A stretch of 9,235 nt of DNA from an uncultured Lachnospiraceae bacterium (GTDB lineage: Bacteria; Bacillota; Clostridia; Lachnospirales; Lachnospiraceae). The position numbers and the translations under genes were made by a program. The first letter of the stretch is position 1. Each line of letters begins with the position of its first letter. Shown piece by piece: positions 1 to 5,789 of the stretch. The notes beneath the pieces are model-generated. The model was not told where the DNA came from. It was given only the letters and a program-made list of their open reading frames with translations, and did no database searches. The stretch covers positions 1 to 9,235 of the forward strand of contig CAJTOO010000056.1 of assembly GCA_910577735.1 (NCBI GenBank), in the 5' to 3' direction.

Positions 1-89
1 CGAACGGGGATAAGCTGCTTCTTTCAAGGTATAAATATGACGGCTTTGTGCAGGCGTACATGGATTACATTTCGGAGGAAAGCCTATGA
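1..89 (+). CDS. LytTR-family response regulator, C-terminal end only
   Basis: The reading frame starting at base 3 is open to a TGA at 87-89 and encodes 28 residues ending in SEESL. The stretch 'LLLSRYKYDGFVQAYMDYI' resembles the last strand and helix of LytTR DNA-binding domains (family pattern: hydrophobic residues, SR, aromatic residues, then an amphipathic helix), as in AgrA-like response regulators. The stop codon overlaps the ATG of the next gene in an ATGA arrangement, which is typical of a response regulator translationally coupled to its GHKL sensor kinase. The receiver domain and start lie outside the window, so the assignment rests on a short tail plus the neighbour. It could instead be another small protein preceding the kinase, but the combination makes a LytTR regulator the best reading. 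Confidence 0.68.
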   Translation, partial: NGDKLLLSRYKYDGFVQAYMDYISEESL

Positions 90-1495
90 GCCAGCCAGCG
101 TTTGAAATGATAAATGGTATATTGGATATTTGGAAGATGGCCGTACAAGCCATCATGTTCCTTGTTTTGTGGGCGGCGGCTTTCAGAGGGAAAAAAGGAA
201 AAATAGATGGCATTGCGGCATTGCTGTTTATCCTTGCCAATATAGGGATAGGATTCCTTCCGTGTGCCGCTTGGGTAAGATATGGTGTTTCCGCTCTTGC
301 CATTATGGGATATGGTGGAATACGTTATAAAAGACAGATTGGAAAAGCAGTATTTGTGATGCTCGCTTTTTATAACCTCCATTGTCTTGGCTATTTGATG
401 GCGAGCAGTATTTACGAAAAAATAATAAATGTAATGATGAAAAGCCTGGATATGATGCAGGATAGTTATTTGCAGGAAATGTATCACTGCATGACAGTTG
501 GGATGTTCTGTTTGGTATTTTCTTATTCCGTAGTATTGGCGACAATGACGCTTATTTTGTACAGACTTATGAAGGATGTAACCATAATGGCGTGGCAGGA
601 TGTTATCCTGCTTTCCATCCTGAATTTTGTCGGGAGCATGATTGCAAACGTGGTCAACAGCCTGCTTATTGTAAGAATAGATACAGATGCTTTTGTGCTG
701 TTTGATGAAAAGCCAGACCTGCTTTGGAAGATTCCTATGATAGCATTATGTATTTTTGCGGGAGAGGCCGCCCTGATCTATTTCTGGCAGAGATACCGCA
801 TCCTGCTTGCCGAGAGGCAGAAACATTTCGTGGAGGAACAGCAGGTCAAGGCCATGAAGAATCGTCTGGAGGAAGCAGAGAATTTTTATGGCAGCATCCG
901 CAAGGTAAGGCATGAGATGAAAAACCACATGGCGAACATTAAAGGGCTGACGGAAGCAGGGGAGTATGGGGAGATAGAGGAATACGTCCGCAGGATGGAT
1001 GAAACCATGCAGGAACTGGAATATAAGTATGTGACGGGGAATGCGGTCACAGATGTCATCATCAATGACAAATGCTGCAGGGCGGAAAAGGCAGGAATCC
1101 GGTTTGATGCAGATTTCCGGTATGGCGGGGAAATTCCCGTGTTTGATATGGGAATCATACTGAACAACCTTCTGGATAATGCCATAGAAGCCTGTAAAAA
1201 ACTGGAAACAGGTAAAGGATTTGTACGCCTTTCATTAAAGCGGAAAAAGCAGTTTTTGATATTGTGTGTAGAAAACAGCTTTGACGGCGCTGTCCCTGTA
1301 AGCAAAGGCGGCACACTTCCGGCGACAACGAAACAGAGTATCCTGCCGGGAATCATTACGGAGCATGGGATAGGGCTTGAAAATGTGCGGGATATTGCGG
1401 AGAGGTATTTTGGCGGTGTAAACATAAAAGTGAAAGGGGATGTGTTCCATGTAACGGTAATGCTTCAGCAGGGTGAGGTGGGAGAAGGTAAGTAA
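86..1495 (+). CDS. AgrC-like membrane sensor histidine kinase (GHKL family)
   Basis: A 469-residue protein. Residues about 20-235 contain six or seven hydrophobic segments (near 20-33, 42-63, 66-79, 88-107, 136-160, 171-196 and 214-234), giving a polytopic membrane sensor. A linker helix (about 240-270) leads to the dimerisation/phosphoacceptor motif RHEMKNH, with H276 the likely phosphorylated histidine. The ATP-binding domain follows, with the N box NNLLDNAIEA at 360-369 and a G box HGIGLENV at 427-434. This order is the AgrC/ComD/CitA-like GHKL plan. In such families the sensor often detects a secreted peptide, but no agrB or agrD gene is visible here, so the ligand is unknown. GGAGG sits 7 nt before the ATG, and the start overlaps the preceding regulator stop. 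A 52-nt gap separates it from the next gene, with no obvious promoter or terminator, so the downstream cluster may be co-transcribed. Confidence 0.9.
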   Translation: MSQPAFEMINGILDIWKMAVQAIMFLVLWAAAFRGKKGKIDGIAALLFILANIGIGFLPCAAWVRYGVSALAIMGYGGIRYKRQIGKAVFVMLAFYNLHCLGYLMASSIYEKIINVMMKSLDMMQDSYLQEMYHCMTVGMFCLVFSYSVVLATMTLILYRLMKDVTIMAWQDVILLSILNFVGSMIANVVNSLLIVRIDTDAFVLFDEKPDLLWKIPMIALCIFAGEAALIYFWQRYRILLAERQKHFVEEQQVKAMKNRLEEAENFYGSIRKVRHEMKNHMANIKGLTEAGEYGEIEEYVRRMDETMQELEYKYVTGNAVTDVIINDKCCRAEKAGIRFDADFRYGGEIPVFDMGIILNNLLDNAIEACKKLETGKGFVRLSLKRKKQFLILCVENSFDGAVPVSKGGTLPATTKQSILPGIITEHGIGLENVRDIAERYFGGVNIKVKGDVFHVTVMLQQGEVGEGK

Positions 1496-1547
1496 ATGAC
1501 CGTGCATTAAATGAAACTCAAAAACAGATTAAAATGGAGGATTAAAA

Positions 1548-2222
1548 ATGGCTATTGGTGGAATAGGACAAAATTATTATCAGAACAATGTGGAAGCAAA
1601 GAGAAACACGAAAAATGTGAGCGGTACGGAAAAATTCGCACTGGAAAAAACAGGCAGTACACAGGAACTATCGGAAGCGGAAGAAATGGAGCTGTTTAAG
1701 AAAGAGTTTTATGCTGAACTTGAGAGGATACCAAAGAATAGAACAATCACCAATTTGGCGGTCAATATATCAGAGGAAGCATTTAAAAATATGAAAGATG
1801 ATCCGGAATATAGGGCAAAGATAATGTCGGCGCTTCAGCGTGATTTGACTTCATCTTTTGCCCCGCTGAAAGCGTCACTACTTATAACGGTAGGAGCAAC
1901 TGAGAAAGATTATAGGGGGGATTCTTGGTCTGGCCCCAATAATGATTCGGAATTTTTTGCACGTTCACAGGATAGTTTTTATAAGAAAACAAGCGGGCAA
2001 AAGGACAGGAATAAGGAACTGCTAGAAGAATATCTGGAAAAGCGGGCGCAGGTTAAGAGACAGCAGCAGGAGTTGTTGGATGAAAAGATTGTAAAGGCGG
2101 AGCAGGAACGAAGCAGGCTGGCAAAGGCGTGGGCTGGTGAAAGGCAGATGGCGGCATCCAATGCTTATGATGCAAATGTCATGACGGAGACAGCGGCAGG
2201 CGGAGATACGCTGCTTGGTTAA
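1548..2222 (+). CDS. Small protein of unknown function with core 'DPE' domain and C-terminal charged helix (possibly DUF6033-like)
   Basis: A 224-residue protein with no signal peptide or membrane segment. It begins MAIGGIGQNYY, matching the N-terminal style of the products starting at 5790 and 6742. Residues about 50-95 (FYAELERIP..., then LAVNISEEAFKNMKDDPEY) align with the core of the proteins at 2320 and 4652, which have YYEQL-KKFP and VxxS-xLKKM-NDPE patterns. Residues about 150-200 form a Lys/Glu/Gln-rich, probably helical or coiled-coil segment, and the tail ends GGDTLLG. The start is set by GGAGG at 1536-1540, 7 nt before ATG. It follows the kinase by 52 nt and is probably in the same operon. 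From memory the core resembles a Lachnospiraceae family labelled DUF6033, but I cannot verify that. No function can be inferred beyond membership of this local paralogue group. Confidence 0.82.
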   Translation: MAIGGIGQNYYQNNVEAKRNTKNVSGTEKFALEKTGSTQELSEAEEMELFKKEFYAELERIPKNRTITNLAVNISEEAFKNMKDDPEYRAKIMSALQRDLTSSFAPLKASLLITVGATEKDYRGDSWSGPNNDSEFFARSQDSFYKKTSGQKDRNKELLEEYLEKRAQVKRQQQELLDEKIVKAEQERSRLAKAWAGERQMAASNAYDANVMTETAAGGDTLLG

Positions 2223-2233
2223 TGAAGGGCATC

Positions 2234-2288
2234 ATGCCCGGACTTATCACGAGGGGGTATAGGCGGCTCCGAATGACAGAGGGTCCGC
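2234..2288 (+). promoter_or_regulatory. Tandem-hairpin leader element, copy A
   Basis: Stem P1 pairs ATGCCC (2234-2239) with GGGTAT (2255-2260) around the 15-nt loop GGACUUAUCACGAGG. A 2-nt linker AG follows. P2 pairs GCGG (2263-2266) with CCGC (2285-2288) and CTC (2267-2269) with GAG (2279-2281), leaving a GGU bulge on the 3' side. The same architecture recurs at 3115-3167 and 5706-5760. The element ends 31 nt before the ATG at 2320. An upstream segment GGGCA (2227-2231) could alternatively pair with TGCCC (2235-2239), competing with P1. No T tract follows, so this is not an intrinsic terminator. It may act on translation, on mRNA processing, or as a binding site; none of these is shown. Confidence 0.7.
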
Positions 2289-2319
2289 AGGTAAGATTTT
2301 TTGAAGGAGGATGAAAATT

Positions 2320-3063
2320 ATGTCAATGGAGATCACAAACAATTACAGCAACTATGCGGCAAATTATGCTGACACCGTGAAAAAGCCGGATAGCAAGGCG
2401 GCAGCAGAGGTAAAGACAAGCAAGTCAACAAACAGCAAAGACAAGGTGCAGGCGTATTATGAACAGCTATGCAAAAAATTTCCACAGATAAATTTCAACA
2501 CAAATGGCGGCGTATTACCGAGCAATAGCAGCAGAGTCACGGTAAATCTTTCGTATGACTGTTTGAAGAAAATGGTAAATGATCCTGAATTCGCAAAAGA
2601 AATCGAATGGAACCTGTCGGGAGAAGTTGCTGCAAACTCAATGGTTTATGGCTGGGCGCAAAGGGATGGTGTCGTGTTTGGCGGAAGGACTGTTACATAT
2701 GATGCCAATGGCAACAGACAGTCATCCTGTGGCGGCATGAGGACAGCAAATACGGGAAATGGAAATAACAATACTGATAAAATACAGAAGAAGTATAAGG
2801 AAGAGGAAGAACGCCTGTTAAAAGCTAGGAAGAAACGTGAAGAAAAGGAAAAAATAGCTGAAAAGCAAGCAGAGAAAAAGGCGGAGGAAGAAAAAGCAGC
2901 GGAACGGCGGGCAGAAAGAAAAGAGCAGATGAAAAAACTGATGGAAGGGACGTATAAGGTATCTGCCATTGGCACGGATGTGAAAAGCGTCACGCAGAAT
3001 ATTGTTGAGGTGGTTTCAGGCACATCATCATCCACAGGGGGCAGTTTTGACATAAAGGCGTAA
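2320..3063 (+). CDS. Small protein of unknown function: EITNNY start, 'DPE' core, KE-rich helix, GGSFDIKA tail
   Basis: A 247-residue protein without a signal peptide. It starts MSMEITNNYSNY. Residues 42-58 (QAYYEQLCKKFPQINF) and 72-95 (VTVNLSYDCLKKMVNDPEF) form the core shared with the genes at 1548 and 4652. A glycine-containing region with YDANGN follows (127-132). Residues about 152-208 are an almost uninterrupted Lys/Glu/Arg/Ala helix, probably a coiled coil. The final ~38 residues (from VSAIGTDVKSVTQNIV to GGSFDIKA) are nearly identical to the end of the 4652 product. An in-frame ATG at 2311 directly abuts GGAGG (2306-2310), so it is too close. The ATG at 2320, 9 nt away, is the likely start. 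It is preceded by tandem-hairpin copy A and followed by a distinct hairpin and copy B. Possibly DUF6033-like; function unknown. Confidence 0.85.
   Translation: MSMEITNNYSNYAANYADTVKKPDSKAAAEVKTSKSTNSKDKVQAYYEQLCKKFPQINFNTNGGVLPSNSSRVTVNLSYDCLKKMVNDPEFAKEIEWNLSGEVAANSMVYGWAQRDGVVFGGRTVTYDANGNRQSSCGGMRTANTGNGNNNTDKIQKKYKEEEERLLKARKKREEKEKIAEKQAEKKAEEEKAAERRAERKEQMKKLMEGTYKVSAIGTDVKSVTQNIVEVVSGTSSSTGGSFDIKA
2873..3063 (+). repeat. Direct repeat, copy 1 (3' part of the 2320 gene)
   Basis: This stretch encodes the KE-rich helix end and the C-terminal tail and is highly similar to 5388-5566. It includes a 24-nt identical block (2902-2925 versus 5417-5440) and a 28-nt identical block (3032-3059 versus 5535-5562). 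Copy 1 has a 12-nt excess encoding four extra residues near 2926-2940. Similarity continues past the stop codons into the downstream hairpin. It marks the two genes as duplicates and offers a substrate for recombination. Confidence 0.85.
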
Positions 3064-3080
3064 TAATCCTTACATCCAAT

Positions 3081-3114
3081 TCCGCAGAGGTGCATAAAAC
3101 TTTGCCCCTGCGGA
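3081..3114 (+). other. Conserved 3'-flank hairpin (P0), copy 1
   Basis: TCCGCAG (3081-3087) pairs with CTGCGGA (3108-3114). An A-C mismatch follows, then GG/CC, closing a 14-nt loop that contains UAAAAC. The hairpin at 5590-5621, after the paralogous gene, has the same layout, the same A-C mismatch and a UAAAAC loop, while the outer stem bases differ and still pair. Its 3' strand abuts P1 of tandem-hairpin copy B, so the two could stack. There is no T tract, so it is not a classical terminator; an mRNA-end stabiliser or processing site is possible. Confidence 0.6.
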
Positions 3115-3167
3115 TTGCTCAGGCATATTGCATGGGAGCGAATGTGGCTCTAATGACAGAGGGCTGT
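3115..3167 (+). promoter_or_regulatory. Tandem-hairpin leader element, copy B
   Basis: P1 pairs TTGCTC (3115-3120) with GAGCGA (3136-3141) around a 15-nt loop, AGGCAUAUUGCAUGG. The linker is AT. P2 pairs CTCT (3148-3151) with AGAG (3158-3161). A GG bulge then leads to a weak basal helix, GTGG (3144-3147) with CTGT (3164-3167), largely G-U. The loop differs in sequence from copies A and C but has the same length, keeps C4-G14, and swaps U5-A13 for A5-U13. It ends 30 nt before the ATG of the lipoprotein at 3198. This is the most divergent copy, which makes the conserved pairing more informative. Confidence 0.68.
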
Positions 3168-3197
3168 TACATAAAAGGAAATCGGAGGACATGAAAA

Positions 3198-3452
3198 ATG
3201 CGTGTCAGCAGAATATCGGCATTACTGATTACGGCAATGATGATTCCAGCGATCAGCGGATGCACCACACAGGGAAGCCCCGCCCCGGATGCCGTGCATC
3301 AGATTGAGGATGACGGCTCGGCGGTCTATGATGATGACCCGATAGCGGTGGAGCCGCAGCTTGACGAAGATGAGCTGGACGGGGATTCGGATGATGCCAA
3401 CGTGCAGGGGGAGATCATTTCGGCGGAACCGCATAAAGGGAGTGCGGATTGA
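3198..3452 (+). CDS. Small acidic lipoprotein of unknown function
   Basis: An 84-residue protein with a lipoprotein signal: MRVSR, a hydrophobic stretch (ISALLITAMMIPA), then the lipobox ISGC with C22 as the likely lipidated cysteine. The mature part is short and very acidic (many Asp/Glu between residues 36 and 67) with no recognisable domain. GGAGG (3184-3188) lies 9 nt before this ATG. Another ATG at 3191 is in a different frame, is only 2 nt from the ribosome-binding site, and opens a short frame with no credible product. Tandem-hairpin copy B sits just upstream. As a membrane-anchored product among apparently cytoplasmic or leaderless proteins, it suggests that the cluster acts partly at the cell envelope. 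It may be a full small lipoprotein, or a remnant; the sequence does not decide. Confidence 0.78.
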   Translation: MRVSRISALLITAMMIPAISGCTTQGSPAPDAVHQIEDDGSAVYDDDPIAVEPQLDEDELDGDSDDANVQGEIISAEPHKGSAD

Positions 3453-3536
3453 AAAAAGTATTTACTGGATTTATATAGGATTTCGGCAGAACGGCAAACA
3501 TAATGAGCCAAAACAAAGCAAAGGAGAGTGCAGATC

Positions 3537-4583
3537 ATGAATATCGATTACAGCCAGTTTTACAGAGGGACAACAAATATCCCATCATATGGAAGCGGTG
3601 CGTATAAGAAGGACACCCTTGTAAAATATGAGTTCAACACAACGGATGAACATGGCAACAAGGTCATGGATATAATGTCGAGGGAGGAAACCCTGCAGGC
3701 GATGAAGGATATCCGTTCACAGTATGGGGACAGTGTTATCGTGGAATTTTCGGGAGACGGCATGGCGGCCCTTGCGGAGGGCAGGAAGGGCTGGATGGTG
3801 CCGGAAGATAAGGAAGCGGTGGAGGCAAGAAATGCGGCATTCCAAAAGGATATCGTGCAGGTTGACAGGTCCTTAAATAATCTCCCGGCATATTCGGGGA
3901 TGTATGGCGCAGACAAGGCGGTTGCGTCCGCACTGGAGAACTGCAGCAAAGAGGAGCAGGGATTTGTGTATGACATCATCCGGCAGAATTTCCTTGTCGG
4001 GAACAGCGGCTCCATGACGGAGGAGGAGCGGCAGGCGAACATATCGCTCGGCATGAAGAAAGCGGAATATGCGGCAGAAAACTTTATTCCGGAGGACAGC
4101 AGGGATGCGTTTCTGGAGGCAATGGAATCCATTGCGAAACTGGCAAGCGCGGGAAAAGCGGACAGTAACGGGAACATGGATTACGGTGCGGCGAAAGGCA
4201 GGTATCTTGGGCATGGGAGCAATCTTGTCCAGACCACAAACGCGCTTGACATGATGCGAACGATGGATAAGGACGCATACGCAGAATACCAAAAGATGGG
4301 GAAAAATGATGATGGCGGTCTCAGTTCATTGAAATACCTTACAAACTGGTATGCAGGTGCAGTGAAGAAGAACCCTTCGATGGTTGATAATTACGAAAAA
4401 CAGTCGGAGGAATATGTGGAGAAGAATGTGAAAAACCAGAAACTGGATAAGACTTTTGCGGGCTTAAAGACGGGAAGCAAGGCAGCTTTCTTGGAAAGCC
4501 TGAAAATGTTCCAGAGCAGCAATCCCAATTTCCTCTCACCTATCATAAACCGGGAGCTGGCATCGAAGTTTTGGGGATTTTAG
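3537..4583 (+). CDS. Conserved-looking protein of unknown function (348 aa), MNIDYSQFYRG start
   Basis: From the ATG at 3537 the product has 348 residues, no signal peptide and no membrane segment. AAGGAG (3521-3526) lies 10 nt before this ATG. A GTG at 3528 is in frame but only 1 nt from the ribosome-binding site, so I prefer 3537. The N terminus is Tyr/Gly/Ser-rich, followed by a charged region with the pattern QYGDSVIVEFSGDGMAAL. The middle and C-terminal parts look mostly alpha-helical and rich in Met, Ala and Asn. There is no recognisable catalytic motif. The protein reads as intact and under selection (regular codon use, long frame), and I believe similar proteins occur in Lachnospiraceae, but I know no function. 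It lacks the tandem-hairpin leader: its 84-nt upstream gap shows nothing structured that I can recognise. Confidence 0.82.
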   Translation: MNIDYSQFYRGTTNIPSYGSGAYKKDTLVKYEFNTTDEHGNKVMDIMSREETLQAMKDIRSQYGDSVIVEFSGDGMAALAEGRKGWMVPEDKEAVEARNAAFQKDIVQVDRSLNNLPAYSGMYGADKAVASALENCSKEEQGFVYDIIRQNFLVGNSGSMTEEERQANISLGMKKAEYAAENFIPEDSRDAFLEAMESIAKLASAGKADSNGNMDYGAAKGRYLGHGSNLVQTTNALDMMRTMDKDAYAEYQKMGKNDDGGLSSLKYLTNWYAGAVKKNPSMVDNYEKQSEEYVEKNVKNQKLDKTFAGLKTGSKAAFLESLKMFQSSNPNFLSPIINRELASKFWGF

Positions 4584-4600
4584 ATATCGGTACGGATATC
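4583..4600 (+). other. Short hairpin at a stop codon
   Basis: GATATC (4583-4588) and GATATC (4595-4600) are self-complementary and can form a 6-bp stem with the loop GGTACG right at the end of the 3537 gene. No T tract follows, and the next ribosome-binding site is about 40 nt on, so it is unlikely to terminate transcription. It is unlike the tandem-hairpin elements. The rest of the 68-nt gap shows only the GGAGG of the next gene. Confidence 0.35.
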
Positions 4601-4651
4601 CATAGTTGGCATTTTGCTATTTGACGGATACCTTAAATTGGAGGAAAATGT

Positions 4652-5566
4652 ATGCCAATTAGTATTTCAAATTATCCTGTGCATTTACAGGAAGGGCTTA
4701 AACTAAATAGAGAGTGTTTGAGGTCTCAGGGGAACCAAAATGAGGACCAGAAAGTGTTTCACAGGGATTCCTTAGAAGTTTCCAAATTATCGAAAAACAG
4801 GGAAATCTTAATGAATAAAATTAATCATACGGTGATGCAGTCAGCAACATCATTCAGTGATACGAATATTATGGCACTGGAGATCACAAACAATTACAGC
4901 GATTATGGGAAAGGTTACACAAATATTGCACAGGAAGGCAATGTGACAACAAGCACGGTGGAACTGAAAACCTCAACCGGGGGAACAAAAACGGAGCAGA
5001 TTAAGACCGGGTACAGCAATGTCAATGATTATTCCAAATACCTGCAAGGTAAGTACAGCTATATGAATTCGGGTACAACCTCCATGCAGGGCGTTCCGAC
5101 AACGGTATCCGTATCGGGCGCTTTCCTGAAGAAATGTATGAACGACCCGGAAAAAGCAAAGTATCTGGAAGAAAATCTGGCGGCATTACCGGACTGCGCC
5201 TCTTATGCGGTATCCCATGCGCAGGGAACACTGACGAGTATTTCCTATGAGATTGACGCAAATGGGAATATAATGGGAATTTCTTCTGGCACAAATGACC
5301 CCGATGGGAAGATAGCCAGGGAGAATGCGGAACGGAGGGCGAAAGAGAAGAAAGCAGCCGAGGAAAAGGCCGCCGAGAGGCGCAAGGAGAAAAAGGCAGA
5401 GGAAGAAAAGGTGGCAGAACGGCGGGCAGAAAGAAAAGAGAGGATGGAAGGTACATTCACGGTGTCTGCCACTGGTTCGGATGTGAAAAGCGTTACACAG
5501 AATATTGTTGCGGCGGTATCCGGCACATCGTCACCCACAGGGGGCAGTTTTGACATAAAGGCATAA
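4652..5566 (+). CDS. Paralogue of the 2320 protein with a 73-residue N-terminal extension
   Basis: A 304-residue protein. From residue 74 it reads MALEITNNYSDY, aligning with the very start of the 2320 product (MSMEITNNYSNY). The core (TVSVSGAFLKKCMNDPEKAK, about 151-170), a YEIDANGN segment (199-206), the Lys/Glu/Ala helix (about 220-265) and the tail ending GGSFDIKA follow in the same order. Residues 1-73 (MPISISNYPVHLQ...) have no counterpart in the 2320 protein and look like the beginning of another leaderless family member. GGAGG (4641-4645) precedes ATG 4652, whereas no ribosome-binding site precedes the internal ATG at 4871, so the longer product is the likely one. This suggests an in-frame fusion created by deletion or recombination between tandem paralogues. 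The middle of the protein has diverged far more than its two ends. Function unknown. Confidence 0.85.
   Translation: MPISISNYPVHLQEGLKLNRECLRSQGNQNEDQKVFHRDSLEVSKLSKNREILMNKINHTVMQSATSFSDTNIMALEITNNYSDYGKGYTNIAQEGNVTTSTVELKTSTGGTKTEQIKTGYSNVNDYSKYLQGKYSYMNSGTTSMQGVPTTVSVSGAFLKKCMNDPEKAKYLEENLAALPDCASYAVSHAQGTLTSISYEIDANGNIMGISSGTNDPDGKIARENAERRAKEKKAAEEKAAERRKEKKAEEEKVAERRAERKERMEGTFTVSATGSDVKSVTQNIVAAVSGTSSPTGGSFDIKA
5388..5566 (+). repeat. Direct repeat, copy 2 (3' part of the 4652 gene)
   Basis: Counterpart of 2873-3063, encoding the end of the KE-rich helix and the shared C-terminal tail. It has two long identical blocks (5417-5440 and 5535-5562), and the similarity continues beyond the stop into the hairpin at 5590-5621. 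Confidence 0.85.
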
Positions 5567-5589
5567 GGGGATATTGCTTACACCTTATT

Positions 5590-5621
5590 CGGCGGAGGCG
5601 TAAAACCGTGTGCCCCTGTCG
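5590..5621 (+). other. Conserved 3'-flank hairpin (P0), copy 2
   Basis: CGGCGG (5590-5595) pairs with CTGTCG (5616-5621), including G-U pairs. An A-C mismatch follows, then GGC/GCC, closing a loop containing UAAAAC. Compared with 3081-3114, at least one outer pair has changed on both strands (C-G to G-C), and others have changed to G-U. Here it is not adjacent to the tandem-hairpin element: 84 nt intervene. Confidence 0.58.
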
Positions 5622-5705
5622 GGGGGAGCTTGGAAGGAGGTGAAAGCCGGTATGGGATTTGACCGGGGAAGTTAGGTGAAATGTATTTATGGAGCAATAA
5701 ATAAA
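5622..5705 (+). other. Insert with a perfect Shine-Dalgarno and 7-codon open frames
   Basis: At the equivalent place before the lipoprotein (3114/3115) the two RNA elements are directly adjacent. Here 84 nt separate them. The insert contains AAGGAGGTGA (5634-5643), a 10-nt match to the complement of the 16S rRNA 3' end, followed by ATG at 5652 and a stop at 5673-5675 (MGFDRGS). A second mini-frame runs 5681-5704 (MYLWSNK) without a good site. Either this is the start of a gene that was deleted, or it is a translated leader peptide. I cannot tell which. Confidence 0.4.
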
Positions 5706-5760
5706 CCGCTCGGACTTATTACGAGGGAGCGGAAGTGGCTCTGACCGACAGAGGGGCTGC
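5706..5760 (+). promoter_or_regulatory. Tandem-hairpin leader element, copy C
   Basis: P1 pairs CCGCTC (5706-5711) with GAGCGG (5727-5732) around GGACUUAUUACGAGG, the same 15-nt loop as copy A except for one base. The linker is AA. P2 pairs CTCT (5739-5742) with AGAG (5750-5753), and GTGG (5735-5738) with CTGC (5757-5760), with a GGG bulge. The element ends 29 nt before the ATG at 5790. P1 shares almost no stem bases with copy A, yet both pair fully. This copy stands before a frameshifted gene. Confidence 0.72.
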
Positions 5761-5789
5761 AATAATAAAATAGCGGAGGATTAAAGGAA

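Noticed and set aside
886..1425. Long open frame on the minus strand opposite the kinase gene (179 codons)
   Set aside because: It is antisense to a clearly conserved histidine kinase domain, has a low-complexity Ser/Pro-rich translation and no family motif; it is a codon-bias shadow.
2234..2288. Known riboswitch such as c-di-GMP-I or -II
   Set aside because: The conserved sequences and layout I know for these classes are absent; there is no GNRA tetraloop with receptor, and the element is too short.
3081..3114. Intrinsic terminator after the 2320 gene
   Set aside because: The stem is GC-rich but no run of T follows; the next bases begin another hairpin.
3560..4177. Long minus-strand open frame opposite the 3537 gene (205 codons)
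   Set aside because: The Ser/Ala/Phe-rich translation has no motif and mirrors the sense codons; the sense gene has a good ribosome-binding site and a complete frame.
4871..5566. A shorter version of the 4652 protein starting at the ATG matching its paralogue
   Set aside because: No ribosome-binding site precedes 4871, whereas GGAGG is well placed before 4652; kept as a note in the fusion finding.
2234..5760. CRISPR array or mobile palindromic repeat family
   Set aside because: Only three copies, far apart, each at a fixed distance before a start codon; no spacers and no identical direct repeats.
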